Origin: Mycobacterium uberis | Lineage (GTDB): Bacteria > Actinomycetota > Actinomycetes > Mycobacteriales > Mycobacteriaceae | Assembly: GCF_003408705.1 (NCBI RefSeq) | Contig: NZ_QAYL01000021.1 | Location: 1 to 37,856, forward strand | Direction of reading: 5' to 3' | Length of the DNA: 37,856 nucleotides | In this document: piece by piece, positions 27,081 through 36,099 of the stretch | Position numbering within the stretch: position 1 is the first letter of the stretch | How the letters are laid out: each line of letters starts with the position of its first letter | Translations under genes and position numbers: made by a program | The notes under the pieces: model-generated | Databases searched by the model: none | Seen by the model: only the letters and a program-made list of their open reading frames with translations | Told to the model about the DNA's origin: nothing

Positions 27081-28103
27081 ATGGATAACGCGCGCCCGAC
27101 TACCCCGTTTCTCACCTGTCCTGCGGTCCGATCGAAAGTTAAGGGTCGCCGAGCGTGGCTCATTCTGATCCGCACTGGTGCCGTTGTGTTCGGCTCCACT
27201 GCCGTAGGAATCGGGTATGCCTCGCTCGTCGAGCGCAACGCGTTCGTCCTGCATGAGCTGACCATCCCGGTCTTGACGCCAGGTTCCACACCACTGCGAG
27301 TAATGCATATCAGCGATATCCATATGCTGCCCCATCAGCGTCGCAAACAAGCCTGGCTCCGTGATCTGGCCGCCTGGGAGCCCGACCTAGTGGTCAACAC
27401 CGGCGACAACCTGGCGCATCCCAAGGCGGTACCCGCGGTCATCCAAACCCTAGGTGATCTGCTGTCCCGCCCGGGTGTCTTTGTGTTTGGCAGCAATGAC
27501 TACTTCGGGCCACGCCTAAAAAATCCGGTGAACTACCTAACCAACCCAACACACCGAGTCCGTGGTGAACCGTTGCCCTGGCAGGATCTGCGGGCAGCAT
27601 TCACCGAACGCGGCTGGCTCGACCTGACCCACACCCGCCGCGAGTTCGAAGTGGCTGGATTGCATATTACCGCCGCAGGAGTGGACGACCCGCACATCGG
27701 CCGAGACCGGTACGACACGATCGCGGGACCAACCAACCCAGCCGCGAACCTGCGGCTGGGGTTGACCCATTCGCCGGAACCTCGAGTGCTGGACCGCTTC
27801 GCTGCCGACGGCTATCAGTTAGTGATGGCCGGCCACACCCACGGTGGTCAATTGCGCCTACCGTTCTACGGAGCCCTGGCGACCAACTGTGGCCTGGAAC
27901 GGTCTCGGGCGAAGGGGCTGTCACACTGGGGTGCGGATATGTGGTTGCATGTCTCGGCGGGGCTAGGCACCTCACCGTTTGCACCGGTGCGATTCTACTG
28001 CCGACCCGAAGCAATCCTGCTGACGTTAATCGCCACCCCAACGGAAGGCCGAGATTATAGCAAGAATCTTGGCGATTCGCAACCAACGGCTGTAGTGCGT
28101 TGA
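27081..28103 (+). CDS. Membrane-anchored metallophosphoesterase (Rv3683)
   Basis: Intact 340 residues. An N-terminal hydrophobic segment ([20 protein letters not shown]) acts as anchor or signal. The calcineurin-like core is complete: [14 protein letters not shown] (DxH), [12 protein letters not shown] (GDN), [10 protein letters not shown] (GND) and [14 protein letters not shown] (GHTHGGQ). This YkuE/LpxH-like family hydrolyses phosphomonoesters or diesters in the envelope; the substrate is unknown. It follows ponA2 by 67 bases, so it may be co-transcribed. Its TGA overlaps a TTG that can start the next gene. Confidence 0.93.
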   Translation: MDNARPTTPFLTCPAVRSKVKGRRAWLILIRTGAVVFGSTAVGIGYASLVERNAFVLHELTIPVLTPGSTPLRVMHISDIHMLPHQRRKQAWLRDLAAWEPDLVVNTGDNLAHPKAVPAVIQTLGDLLSRPGVFVFGSNDYFGPRLKNPVNYLTNPTHRVRGEPLPWQDLRAAFTERGWLDLTHTRREFEVAGLHITAAGVDDPHIGRDRYDTIAGPTNPAANLRLGLTHSPEPRVLDRFAADGYQLVMAGHTHGGQLRLPFYGALATNCGLERSRAKGLSHWGADMWLHVSAGLGTSPFAPVRFYCRPEAILLTLIATPTEGRDYSKNLGDSQPTAVVR

Positions 28104-29206
28104 ACGAGCTCACCGAGATCGCAGTCCGCAGTCTGCCACGAAACTGGACCGACAATGCAATCAGGCTGATCGAGGCCGACGCCCGACGCAGCGCTGACAC
28201 CCACTTGCTGCGGTACCCGCTGCCGTCGTCCTGGTGCACCGATGTCGACGTCGATTTATATTTAAAAGACGAGACGACCCATATCACCGGCAGCCTCAAA
28301 CATCGGCTGGCACGCTCGTTGTTCCTCTATGCGCTGTGCAACGGGTGGATCAACGAAGGTACCACAGTGGTGGAGGCATCGTCGGGTTCGACGGCGGTCT
28401 CCGAAGCCTACTTCGCGGCATTGCTAGGTCTGCCGTTCATCGCTGTGATGCCGGCTACAACAAGTGTATCTAAGATAGAACTCATCGAATCACAGGGAGG
28501 CCGTTGCCATTTCGTGAATAACTCAAGCCAAGTCTACGCTGAGGCTCAGCGTGTCGCGCAGGAGATCGGCGGACATTATCTAGACCAGTTCACCAACGCC
28601 GAGCGCGCGACCGACTGGCGAGGCAACAACAACATCGCCGAATCGATCTACATGCAAATGCGCGAAGAAAAACACCCTATCCCGGAATGGATTGTGGTCG
28701 GCGCGGGCACTGGCGGAACCAGCGCGACGATCGGCCGCTATATCCGCTACCGGCGACACGAGACCCAGTTGTGCGTTGTCGACCCCGAGAACTCCGCGTT
28801 CTTTCCCGCCTACGCCGAAGCCCGGTATGATATCGTTATGCCTGCGTCGTCCCGCATCGAAGGTATCGGGCGACCACGAGTTGAGCCATCATTCCTACCC
28901 GAGGTGGTCGACCGCATGGTTGCGGTTCCCGACGCGGCGTCGATCGCCGCCGCTCGCCACACCAGCACCGTACTCGGTCGCCGGGTCGGGCCGTCGACGG
29001 GTACCAACCTGTGGGGAGCGTTCGGTCTGCTCGCCGAGATGGTAGCCGCAGGTCACAGCGGTTCGGTGGTCACTCTGCTCGCCGACAGTGGCGACCGCTA
29101 CGTCGACACTTACTTTAACGACGACTGGGTCAGCACCCAGGGACTTGATCTCAACGGGCCTGCCAAGGCGCTGGTGGAGTTTGAACGCTCGTGCTGTTGG
29201 AACTGA
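28100..29206 (+). CDS. cds1: PLP-dependent cysteine synthase-like enzyme (Rv3684, Cds1)
   Basis: Intact 368 residues if the TTG at 28100 (overlapping the previous TGA) is used; Rv3684 is about 346 residues, so a later start is possible. It is a fold-type II PLP enzyme. Lys67 in [10 protein letters not shown] is the likely Schiff-base residue. [20 protein letters not shown] holds the substrate/Ser loop and [20 protein letters not shown] the phosphate-binding Gly loop, with [14 protein letters not shown] near the end. The family includes O-acetylserine sulfhydrylase, cystathionine beta-synthase and desulfhydrases. Rv3684 (Cds1) has been reported as an L-cysteine desulfhydrase producing H2S. No cofactor-domain extension is seen. 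It is the third gene of the ponA2 operon. Confidence 0.92.
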   Translation: MNELTEIAVRSLPRNWTDNAIRLIEADARRSADTHLLRYPLPSSWCTDVDVDLYLKDETTHITGSLKHRLARSLFLYALCNGWINEGTTVVEASSGSTAVSEAYFAALLGLPFIAVMPATTSVSKIELIESQGGRCHFVNNSSQVYAEAQRVAQEIGGHYLDQFTNAERATDWRGNNNIAESIYMQMREEKHPIPEWIVVGAGTGGTSATIGRYIRYRRHETQLCVVDPENSAFFPAYAEARYDIVMPASSRIEGIGRPRVEPSFLPEVVDRMVAVPDAASIAAARHTSTVLGRRVGPSTGTNLWGAFGLLAEMVAAGHSGSVVTLLADSGDRYVDTYFNDDWVSTQGLDLNGPAKALVEFERSCCWN

Positions 29207-29228
29207 CTCGCATTGTCCAAAGCACCGT

Positions 29229-29259
29229 TTGGCTAGTCGGGTGGCCGGTGCGATAGGCT
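29229..29259 (+). promoter_or_regulatory. Possible promoter of tRNA-Pro
   Basis: TTGGCT (29229-29234) and TAGGCT (29254-29259, fits TANNNT) are 19 bases apart and end 14 bases before the tRNA. The spacing is slightly long, so this is tentative. Confidence 0.4.
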
Positions 29260-29273
29260 GTCGTGGCTTCAGG

Positions 29274-29347
<74 letters not shown>

Positions 29348-29890
29348 CTCAAAGAGCCTGGCTGTAAGAGATCCTGGTAGTTTTCCCAGCCAATCCGTTG
29401 CACCGACTGCAACCATTAGATAAGTTGAGTACAGTGTTGCTAGCGATCCTTGGGAGGTAGCAACCGTCTAGTAAGAGCTGCGAATCCCGACCCAGTAAAC
29501 TAGGCATGCTGCAAACCCTGCTCGAGTCCTACCGCGAAGCTCTGGAGACCACAGTCGTGCTGGTGAGCGCGCGGTTAAGTGTAACACCAACTCGCCACAG
29601 CAACAACACGGGCATGATCGCGGAGACCGCGACGTTTGTGGCTGAAGAGTATTCAAAACCTACGGATTGTCTCCGATACAAACCACAAAGGACAGAATGA
29701 TCTGGTTCGCTGAATCCGCTGAGGAATCAAAGTCCGCTGGTAGCGCCTAACCGGACATCACCTCCTCGGCCTGCGCAGCACTGGAAGCCTGATAACTACC
29801 GCGACACGCCATTGCTGACCTCCTTCTGGAGCCGCACACAAAAACGAGATACGTCCCGGCAGAAGGATTCTGGCTCGTTCAGCTAACCGT
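29348..29890. other. Stretch without recognised gene
   Basis: I recognise no gene. A 64-codon plus-strand frame starts at 29506 (LQTLLESYREALETTVVLVS) and looks faintly protein-like, but I know no family for it and its codon pattern decays after about 30 codons. The stretch may be a relic too eroded to name. Confidence 0.4.
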
Positions 29891-30641
29891 CTATGAACGC
29901 GACTGCTCATCACGCCTATGACCGCCGGCTCGACTGGCGCAAGCAGGCACGCCCATATGGTAACCATGCTGTTCACGGAAAGCGGGGTCCCAAAGTAAGC
30001 TGCTTCGGGGGTCGACGACGACGATCTTGGCTTTGCCTTGCCGGGCCAGGACTTCACGGGCCATCTGCTCGAACGAAATCTTCTTGAGCTCACTGACATT
30101 CTCGATGCCGTTCACCGGTTCGTTTGCTATCACCCGGGCGACCTCAACCGCGAGTTCGACGGCGACAATGGACTTGATCAGCGCGTCCGGTACCTACACT
30201 TCACTACCGACCGTGAGCGATGCTGTGATCGCATCGATGAATTCCACCGTCAACCTGCAAAATCGAAAATGGAATTTCCGATTCTTCGATGAGCTTCTCT
30301 TAGGCGACCTTCGCCCGCAAGTGGCCGTTTCTAGGTAATTGGTCGGCACCAATTATTGACACCACAACATAATTTCCGACACCGGCCGCCTGCACAGCAG
30401 CCACAAAATTAGCCATCAGTTTGTGAAGAACTCCATCACCGGACCGTCGTCGCATGAAAGCGAGTTTAGACACGGCGCCAATCACGTCGGTTCCAGTCAG
30501 AGCTTCAACAAAGCATACCCGGGTATAGTATTCTGACCGCAATGCTGAGCGACACCGCCATCACCTCATTGCCGTGGTCGCACAGTTTGTGGACCACTTA
30601 TGCCCGAGAACCCCAGTGCCACCAATATCGACGATCTTCAC
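29891..30641 (-). pseudogene. NmrA-type atypical SDR relic (NAD(P)-binding)
   Basis: From a GTG at 30641 the minus strand reads VKIVDIGGTGVLGHK, the Rossmann start GxxGxxG of NmrA-like SDRs. Later frames give FVAAVQAAGVGNYVVVSIIG, then ADQLPRNGHLRAKVA and EKLIEESEIPFSILQ (about 30250-30420). The end is NGIENVSELKKISFEQMARE with VLARQGKAKIVVVDP and a frame-shifted YFGTPLSVNSMVT. The pattern matches SDR a5-type NAD(P)H-binding proteins that often act with isoprenoid or stress metabolism. The family is about 250 residues, like the span here. At least three frameshifts and stops. I recall no equivalent between Rv3684 and Rv3685c in M. tuberculosis. Confidence 0.8.
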
Positions 30642-30922
30642 GGCTTCCCTCTGTCCCCAGATCTACTTGGTGATCCACAATACTAGCGTAGAAATATGCA
30701 TGACGGATTCCACACTGTGAGTTCCTAAAAAAGACCTTTCCTGGGCTATCAAGTCTGCTGCACTGGCTAAGCCATAGCGCCAAAATTGTTGAGCTGTGCC
30801 GGTAGTCTGCATGATGAACACCGACTCAATCTCGGCGGATAGAGTGTTTTTCTGTATCCTGAAGCAGGGAGTAAGCCCGCCGATTTTATTACTGCTGGGA
30901 GCAGGCTAGGCCACGCTTTAAT

Positions 30923-32611
30923 GTGGGCCGCGGTACCGCCTACATTACCGGTGAGCCAGCGGGCTGTGGCCTGCTCGACTACAGCAAGTCTGATCAGCGC
31001 ACTGCCGGTATCCGCTTTCAACTTCGGTCATGAGCGTTCATCTTCGACGATGAGCATGCCCGGTTACTACTGGTTGTTGCCAACCTACTGCTGCCCATGC
31101 AAAATGCGACTGACGAGGTGCTGCACCGGTTAGTCGACCTATACGGCGGCGCCTATTCTCTGCGTAGAACACGCTGAAAACGACGACGTATACCCACTCT
31201 GGGACCAGTGGGGACTGCGAAGAGCGACTGTACAACCTGATGACAAGCGGCTTTAAGCTGGTGACATTCGCTGCGATCGTCGACGGAATCGTCGAATCGG
31301 TGGGACATGCGCACCACGACATGGCACCCGCTAAGATAATATTGTCGCACGGAGAGCTGCACAAAACGCGCATCAACGGTTTCCCAGCTTCATTCAACCG
31401 TACCCCGGCGAGCAATAGGGCTGTTTTCCCAAACCGCATCGATCCACACAGCACACTGGTTTGGTATCGGTCGTAACGACCGCATTGTGGGCACTACCCA
31501 TTTCTTCGCCGTGGGCGGCAGGCATTATACTTGCCGGTCAGCCCGATTTAATCGCGGCCTTACGCGCAGACCACCCCCGGCGACATTAACCCGCGCATCA
31601 CCTTTATCGCTAGCCCCAACCATGAAATGGAGAGCACGCACCGCGTGGGATTGCGCCGGTTCGAGGATGCTATCAAGCAGTTGGGCAGCGCGACAACCAT
31701 CGGTACTGATGTTGATACCCGGTTCACTTATGTCAATTTCAGTTACGTTCTCGTTCACGGTGAACATACCCCCGACGGCCAACCGCACTGTACCGGGCGC
31801 TCAATGATTGCCACCGCGACCATCGCGGACGTCGATGATAACCCGGGGTTCGACGGCCTCTATCAAAGATAGAAACCTGTTCGGGGACAAAATCTCTAAT
31901 ACCATCTACCGGTTGGCTACATCGAGTGCTTACGGTACATGCTCTCAAGGGCATGTACCGTACTCCTACTGAATTGGGTACATCACCTTGCCCAGGAGGT
32001 CGTGCCTATTCATTTTATGCGGATTGGCCAAACGTGGGCTATAGCAACGCATGCAATAACACCTGAAGAATATCTCTTGAGCAACGCTACGAAGGTGACA
32101 GCATGCTGTTTGGTCGATGAGAGATGTCAGCCCTCATACAAACCGTGGTTGTATTGTCCAAGGAAATGCGAAACAGCTACCTGACGTTATCCGACGACCG
32201 GCTGCTACTCTATAAACCACTGAGTTGGTGTGAGAAGCCCAGCTGATAACAGTCAGTATAGCACCTGTCATCACTTAGCCGTCTGAAATCTGCTGGGTCA
32301 GTGGGATGATAGTGACAGCATCTGGCTCCACGTTGCCAAATAACGATCTGCGGCATAACACGGTAAGCTACCTCAAAACGGTACGTCAAGAGGACGCGAG
32401 TTGGGTGTGAATCGCTGACGATGGTGATTGATCGACGAGCTTTCGATGGCAGCGGCAAGGACGTGCTGGGTCGCACGTCACCATCCGCGGAGAGAGTCCC
32501 GACGAGGCCACGCCTGGGCAATATCCCATCGTCCATCAAGAGACCACACGCAACCGTGATGGCAAGCGGCAAGTATTCGCCGTAAGGAGTCACGAACTCA
32601 CAGTTGTCTGA
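30923..32611 (+). pseudogene. Neutral/alkaline ceramidase relic (Rv0669c-like)
   Basis: From a GTG at 30923 the plus strand reads VGRGTAYITGEPAGCGLLDY then SKSDQRTAGIRFQLRS, a stop, and AFIFDDEHARLLLVVANLLL with PMQNATDEVLHRLVDLYGG. This is the N-terminal start of neutral ceramidases. Later pieces are FKLVTFAAIVDGIVESVGHA then HHDMAPAKIILSHGELH (31250-31360), FTYVNFSYVLVHGEHTPDGQ with PHCTGRSMIA (31725-31805), EEYLLSNATK/QRYEGDSMLFGR (about 32065-32120) and NNDLRHNT (about 32340). The end carries the C-terminal beta-sandwich segment (STSFRWQRQGRAGSHVTIRG) and a stop at 32609-32611. The zinc-binding and HTH regions are damaged. The family hydrolyses ceramides. Many stops. Confidence 0.88.
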
Positions 32612-32769
32612 GAGTCACGGGGCGGACCATCGGTGCGGAAGATGGCTCGAGATGACGACCGCCACAATTAACTCAATCGATTCGATGCCGGAGGCCGTGA
32701 CCAGGCAACATATTCGGTCTATCGGCATGCTAGCACGCTTTAGCGACGCACAATTTTTTCGAGCGTTTC

Positions 32770-34040
32770 CTTGACAAGGATAAATTCGCTACAACGCAGT
32801 ACAGTGATCAACTCCCGCATGTCAAAGCTCGCTCCCAAAAGCGTTTCAGTCCGCCGCTGAACGGAATCCATGCGTAAGTATGCGACCGGATGCCAAAGAA
32901 CCGCTCGGGGCGAAACTTGTTTGGATGCTGATGGGTATCTAGGTTGCGTTTAACATCCATGATATGGATGATCATTAACGTGTCGGCATCGGCGTAGGAA
33001 CCACTCATGGGAAACGGTTGCACAGCAACAAGTGCCATAAAGGATACGGGTGAACGTATCCGCAGAGTCTCGTCGATAACCGCAGTTGTAAAGGCTTCGT
33101 CACCATTCACGTCTTCGAATTGCACGCGTCACAGTACATCGGGATGGTGCAACAGAGAATCGAACACCCAGGACAAAGTGGTAACAGTAGCTTCGTGACA
33201 GTCCAGCATTAAGACGATCAGATCGTCGTAAATTTCGCTGTTTGTCAACTGCATCTCCGCATTCTCCAAGTGAGCACAGGAGTAACGACAGAATGTCGAA
33301 TTGCTCATTAAGTTGCAGGTTGTTTCGCCGCCAACCGATTAGCGGCATGACAACGTCGCCAATCTCCCTGTTGGCTTGGTTCCGCTGAAGCCATACCCAC
33401 AAAACACCAAGGCGACGTAGCGTGTAGAGGACGGTCAATGACTCTGAAACACCCAGATTCAAGAGACATTTGAATGACCGGCCCAATCACTGTACCTCGT
33501 CGGCATCATCAACTCCAAAGATTACCCGTGACGATCACGTCCAGTATCAGCGACCGCGCTGCCTGCAACATCTCGAACGGACAATCAACGAACGTGTCAG
33601 CTCCGCATAACCGGACGGGTGGAGTTCTCCATGACCGGCACGTAACTGCGCAACACAACGTAGACGTCAAGAGTTCGCGCCGCCGCAAATGCTCTGGCTT
33701 CTCCTACACAAACATCGACCCGGACCCATAAATCGCCGCCACGGTCCCACGCCTTCTCCCCTACGCAGAACATCTGCCGAAGCAGTGGAAGCCTGCTTAG
33801 CCAGCTCCGGGTCTGACATGATCACCACATTGTCGAGGCTGAGGATGGATATCGCCATGATCGGTCCGGACCGACGTAATTAACCCGCAACATCCGGCTT
33901 TCGCCACTCACCAGGTAAGTGACGACATACGCCCCAGTGAACATCGGACGAAACAGGCGCAGGGCGGGTAGGTCCGGCGCGCAGGACAACCAATCTGGTA
34001 CGCTCTTCCGTCAAAGCACGGATGATGCCACACCAACGGC
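32770..34040 (-). pseudogene. cyp137: Cytochrome P450 relic (CYP137-like, Rv3685c)
   Basis: Minus-strand pieces follow P450 order: VVIMSDPELAKQASTASADV with LRRGEGVGP (about 33745-33835), an I-helix region DDLIVLMLDCHEATVTTLSW (about 33160-33225), the K-helix ExxR in VIDETLRIRSPVSFMALVAV (about 33010-33080), RPERFFGIRSHTYAWIPFSG (about 32855-32915), and a heme-binding loop FSGGLKRFWERA. The invariant heme Cys (FGGGxRRCxG) is destroyed: the site reads KRFW, followed by a frameshift to LGASFDMRELITVLRCS. The oxygen-binding AGxET is altered to DCHEATV. CYP137 is the next gene after the tRNA in M. tuberculosis. It is the P450 with the clearest relic in the window. Confidence 0.85.
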
Positions 34041-34208
34041 TTCCATCAAAAATAACTAGAGAAATAATCCGCTTTCAATAACAGTGAAAAACAGCGTTTC
34101 TAACGGGTCAAGACAAAGACCTTTCTATACTATTAAATCAACAGATACGAATGACTGCTGACTCGGTCTGGCCGCTAGCGGCTCTTGGACATAAAGCTAT
34201 CCGCACGG

Positions 34209-34372
34209 TCAGATAAGAAAGTCAAGTCCGATATTGTGACCGAGGACACCACTGAACACCATGCTTAGCGTGATCCGCAACACCTGGCCGTCACGCCAGC
34301 GAACATGAGCCTTAGTCACTTCCAATACTCCATCGTTCACGACCGGTGGGTGAACCAAGTTGCCTGATCTAA
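34209..34372 (-). pseudogene. Unrecognised small coding relic
   Basis: About 54 sense codons are open on the minus strand and end in TGA at 34209-34211. They read NLVHPPVVNDGVLEVTKAHV then RWRDGQVLRITLSMVFSGVL and GHNIGLDFLI. The composition and codon pattern look like a real mycobacterial protein, unlike the flanks. I do not recognise the family. By synteny it could be the Rv3686c gene, which follows CYP137 in M. tuberculosis. No good start codon or ribosome-binding site is clear, so it is probably a fragment. Confidence 0.35.
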
Positions 34373-34379
34373 AACACTC

Positions 34380-34896
34380 GGTAGCTTTTACTACTATACC
34401 AATCTATAGTCGCTGTAAGATATTGCTTCTCTATAAGATTAGAGTGTTCAAAAGTTATGTTGTCGCGTGCATGTGTAGTCGGTCCGTAGCTTGGCCCGTA
34501 AATCACCTTAGGAGGATGAAGAATGAAAGATCGTTAGTGGCGTTGCAATATCGGCCGGGTAGACGACCCGGTAAGCACGCGGCAGAAAACATCGCAAGAC
34601 GACCACCGATCTTGAATACGGCGCAGCGCACTTGATTGTAAGCCCAGGCGTCATCAGCGGCTGGTAGGGTGTCGCCGCATCGTATCAGGACATCAGCCTT
34701 GCAGTAGACGTTTGACAACAGAACTAAGGATACCCCGACCTTACTAAACTGCTCTCGTAGCTACCAGTGCGATATCGCACGCTAAACAGAATATACTTAA
34801 CCCAATCTACCAGATGCCGGCGATGATCAGCGCTGACACGGCCTGCACGGCCGACCACTGTCTATACAACTATTAAGTTTAAGATGGAGCACTTCG
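34380..34896. other. Upstream of the PPE gene, no gene recognised
   Basis: AT-rich in parts and without long codon-biased frames. A minus-strand 71-codon frame (34503-34718) encodes ADDAWAYNQVRCAVFKIGGR, which I do not recognise. Presumably this holds the PPE promoter and decayed sequence. Confidence 0.4.
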
Positions 34897-36099
34897 ATGA
34901 GTTTCACGATGTTGCCGCCGGAAGTGAACTCCGCCCGGATGTACGCCGGGCCAGGATCGGGTTCTATGCGAGCCTCCGCGGTTATCTGGGAGGGGCTGTC
35001 CGCTGACTTGCACTCCATAGCCGAGACCTATGAATCGGTGGTAGCGAGCCTGACCAGTATGCAATGGCTAGGTGCGTCGGCAGCGGCGATGGGTACTGCA
35101 GTCATTCCCTACACACACTGGCTAACCACAACCGCTACCCAGGCAAAGCAGACGGCCATCCAGGCCATGACGGCAGCTACAGCATTTGAGAACGCCTTCG
35201 CAATGACGGTGCCCCCGGTAGTGATCGCGACCAACCGCGCCCAGCTGGTCTTCCTGATAGCAACGAACTTTTTCGGCCAGAACACCGCGGCGATCGCGAG
35301 TACGGAACTCGCCTACCAGGAGATGTGGGCCCAGGACAGCGCCGCGATGACCTATTACGCCGCTGCCTCGGCCGCTGCCTCGGCGATGCTGCCGCCGTTC
35401 ACGTCCCCGCAACAAGACACCAACCCCGAGGGTCTGCTCGCTCAAAACGCAGCGGTCGCCCGGGCCGCTGCCAACGACGGCAACTGGCTGGGCAACCTCC
35501 TGATAGAGATCGGAACGTTCCTCCTAACTTTTGCCCCTGAGTTGTCGCCCATATTCATCGCAGCAGGTGAAGCCATTAACGCAATACCTTTCCCGAGTTT
35601 CCTCGCTGATGACTTCACTATCCTCGATGGAATATTAGCTGTATACGCAACAATTTCAGCGACTCAAAATTTATTTTCGATGGGCACTGGAGTGATTGGA
35701 TCCGAGAAAGATCTAGGCCTTTTGGGCACCACAACTCCTGCAGTGGGAAAGTCTCTGGAAGAAGGACGGAACCCAGTAATTGCCTCGCTGAGCTCCATTG
35801 AGCGTACGACGACCGGCGCTGGACTGCGGGCAGGCCTAGGCGAGGTGTCCGCATCTTTCCGCAGCGCGGGTTCGATCGGACAGATGTCTGTGCCGACCTC
35901 GTGGAGCGCACCAGCGACGACCACTAATGTCAAGACATTCCAGGCCACCCCGCTGAACACGCTGGATGCCAGCAACACAGCAACAGCTGGCATGCCCGGA
36001 CTGCCCGGACTGTCATCGTCGGGAGCGGGACGTGGCGACGTGGTGCCCCGATACGGGGTAAAAGTCACCGTGATGTCACGTCCCCTGGCCGGAGGATGA
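34897..36099 (+). CDS. PPE family protein, SVP subgroup
   Basis: Intact, 400 residues. The conserved N-terminal PPE domain (MSFTMLPPEVNSARMYAGPG) covers about 180 residues, with WLG in SLTSMQWLGASAAAMG as the WxG turn and a long helical hairpin. The C-terminal half has the SVP signature IGQMSVPTSW (Gly-x-x-Ser-Val-Pro-x-x-Trp), then a Gly/Pro-rich tail with PGLPGL and an RYG(V)KVTVMSRPLAGG end. PPE proteins are secreted by ESX systems, usually with a PE partner; none is adjacent. The closest relative I recall is the M. leprae 45-kDa serine-rich antigen type (PPE-SVP). It lies outside the M. tuberculosis synteny of this block. Confidence 0.95.
   Translation: MSFTMLPPEVNSARMYAGPGSGSMRASAVIWEGLSADLHSIAETYESVVASLTSMQWLGASAAAMGTAVIPYTHWLTTTATQAKQTAIQAMTAATAFENAFAMTVPPVVIATNRAQLVFLIATNFFGQNTAAIASTELAYQEMWAQDSAAMTYYAAASAAASAMLPPFTSPQQDTNPEGLLAQNAAVARAAANDGNWLGNLLIEIGTFLLTFAPELSPIFIAAGEAINAIPFPSFLADDFTILDGILAVYATISATQNLFSMGTGVIGSEKDLGLLGTTTPAVGKSLEEGRNPVIASLSSIERTTTGAGLRAGLGEVSASFRSAGSIGQMSVPTSWSAPATTTNVKTFQATPLNTLDASNTATAGMPGLPGLSSSGAGRGDVVPRYGVKVTVMSRPLAGG

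Noticed and set aside
31931..31962. Perfect 12-bp inverted repeat with an eight-base loop (TACGGTACATGC / GCATGTACCGTA).
   Set aside because: It lies inside the ceramidase relic, where the same bases read as the residues AYGTCSQGHVP expected for that protein, so the palindrome is probably coincidental coding sequence rather than an operator or terminator.
36000..36020. Tandem CTGCCCGGA repeat.
   Set aside because: It encodes the PGLPGL motif in the C-terminal tail of the PPE protein and is not a separate repeat element.
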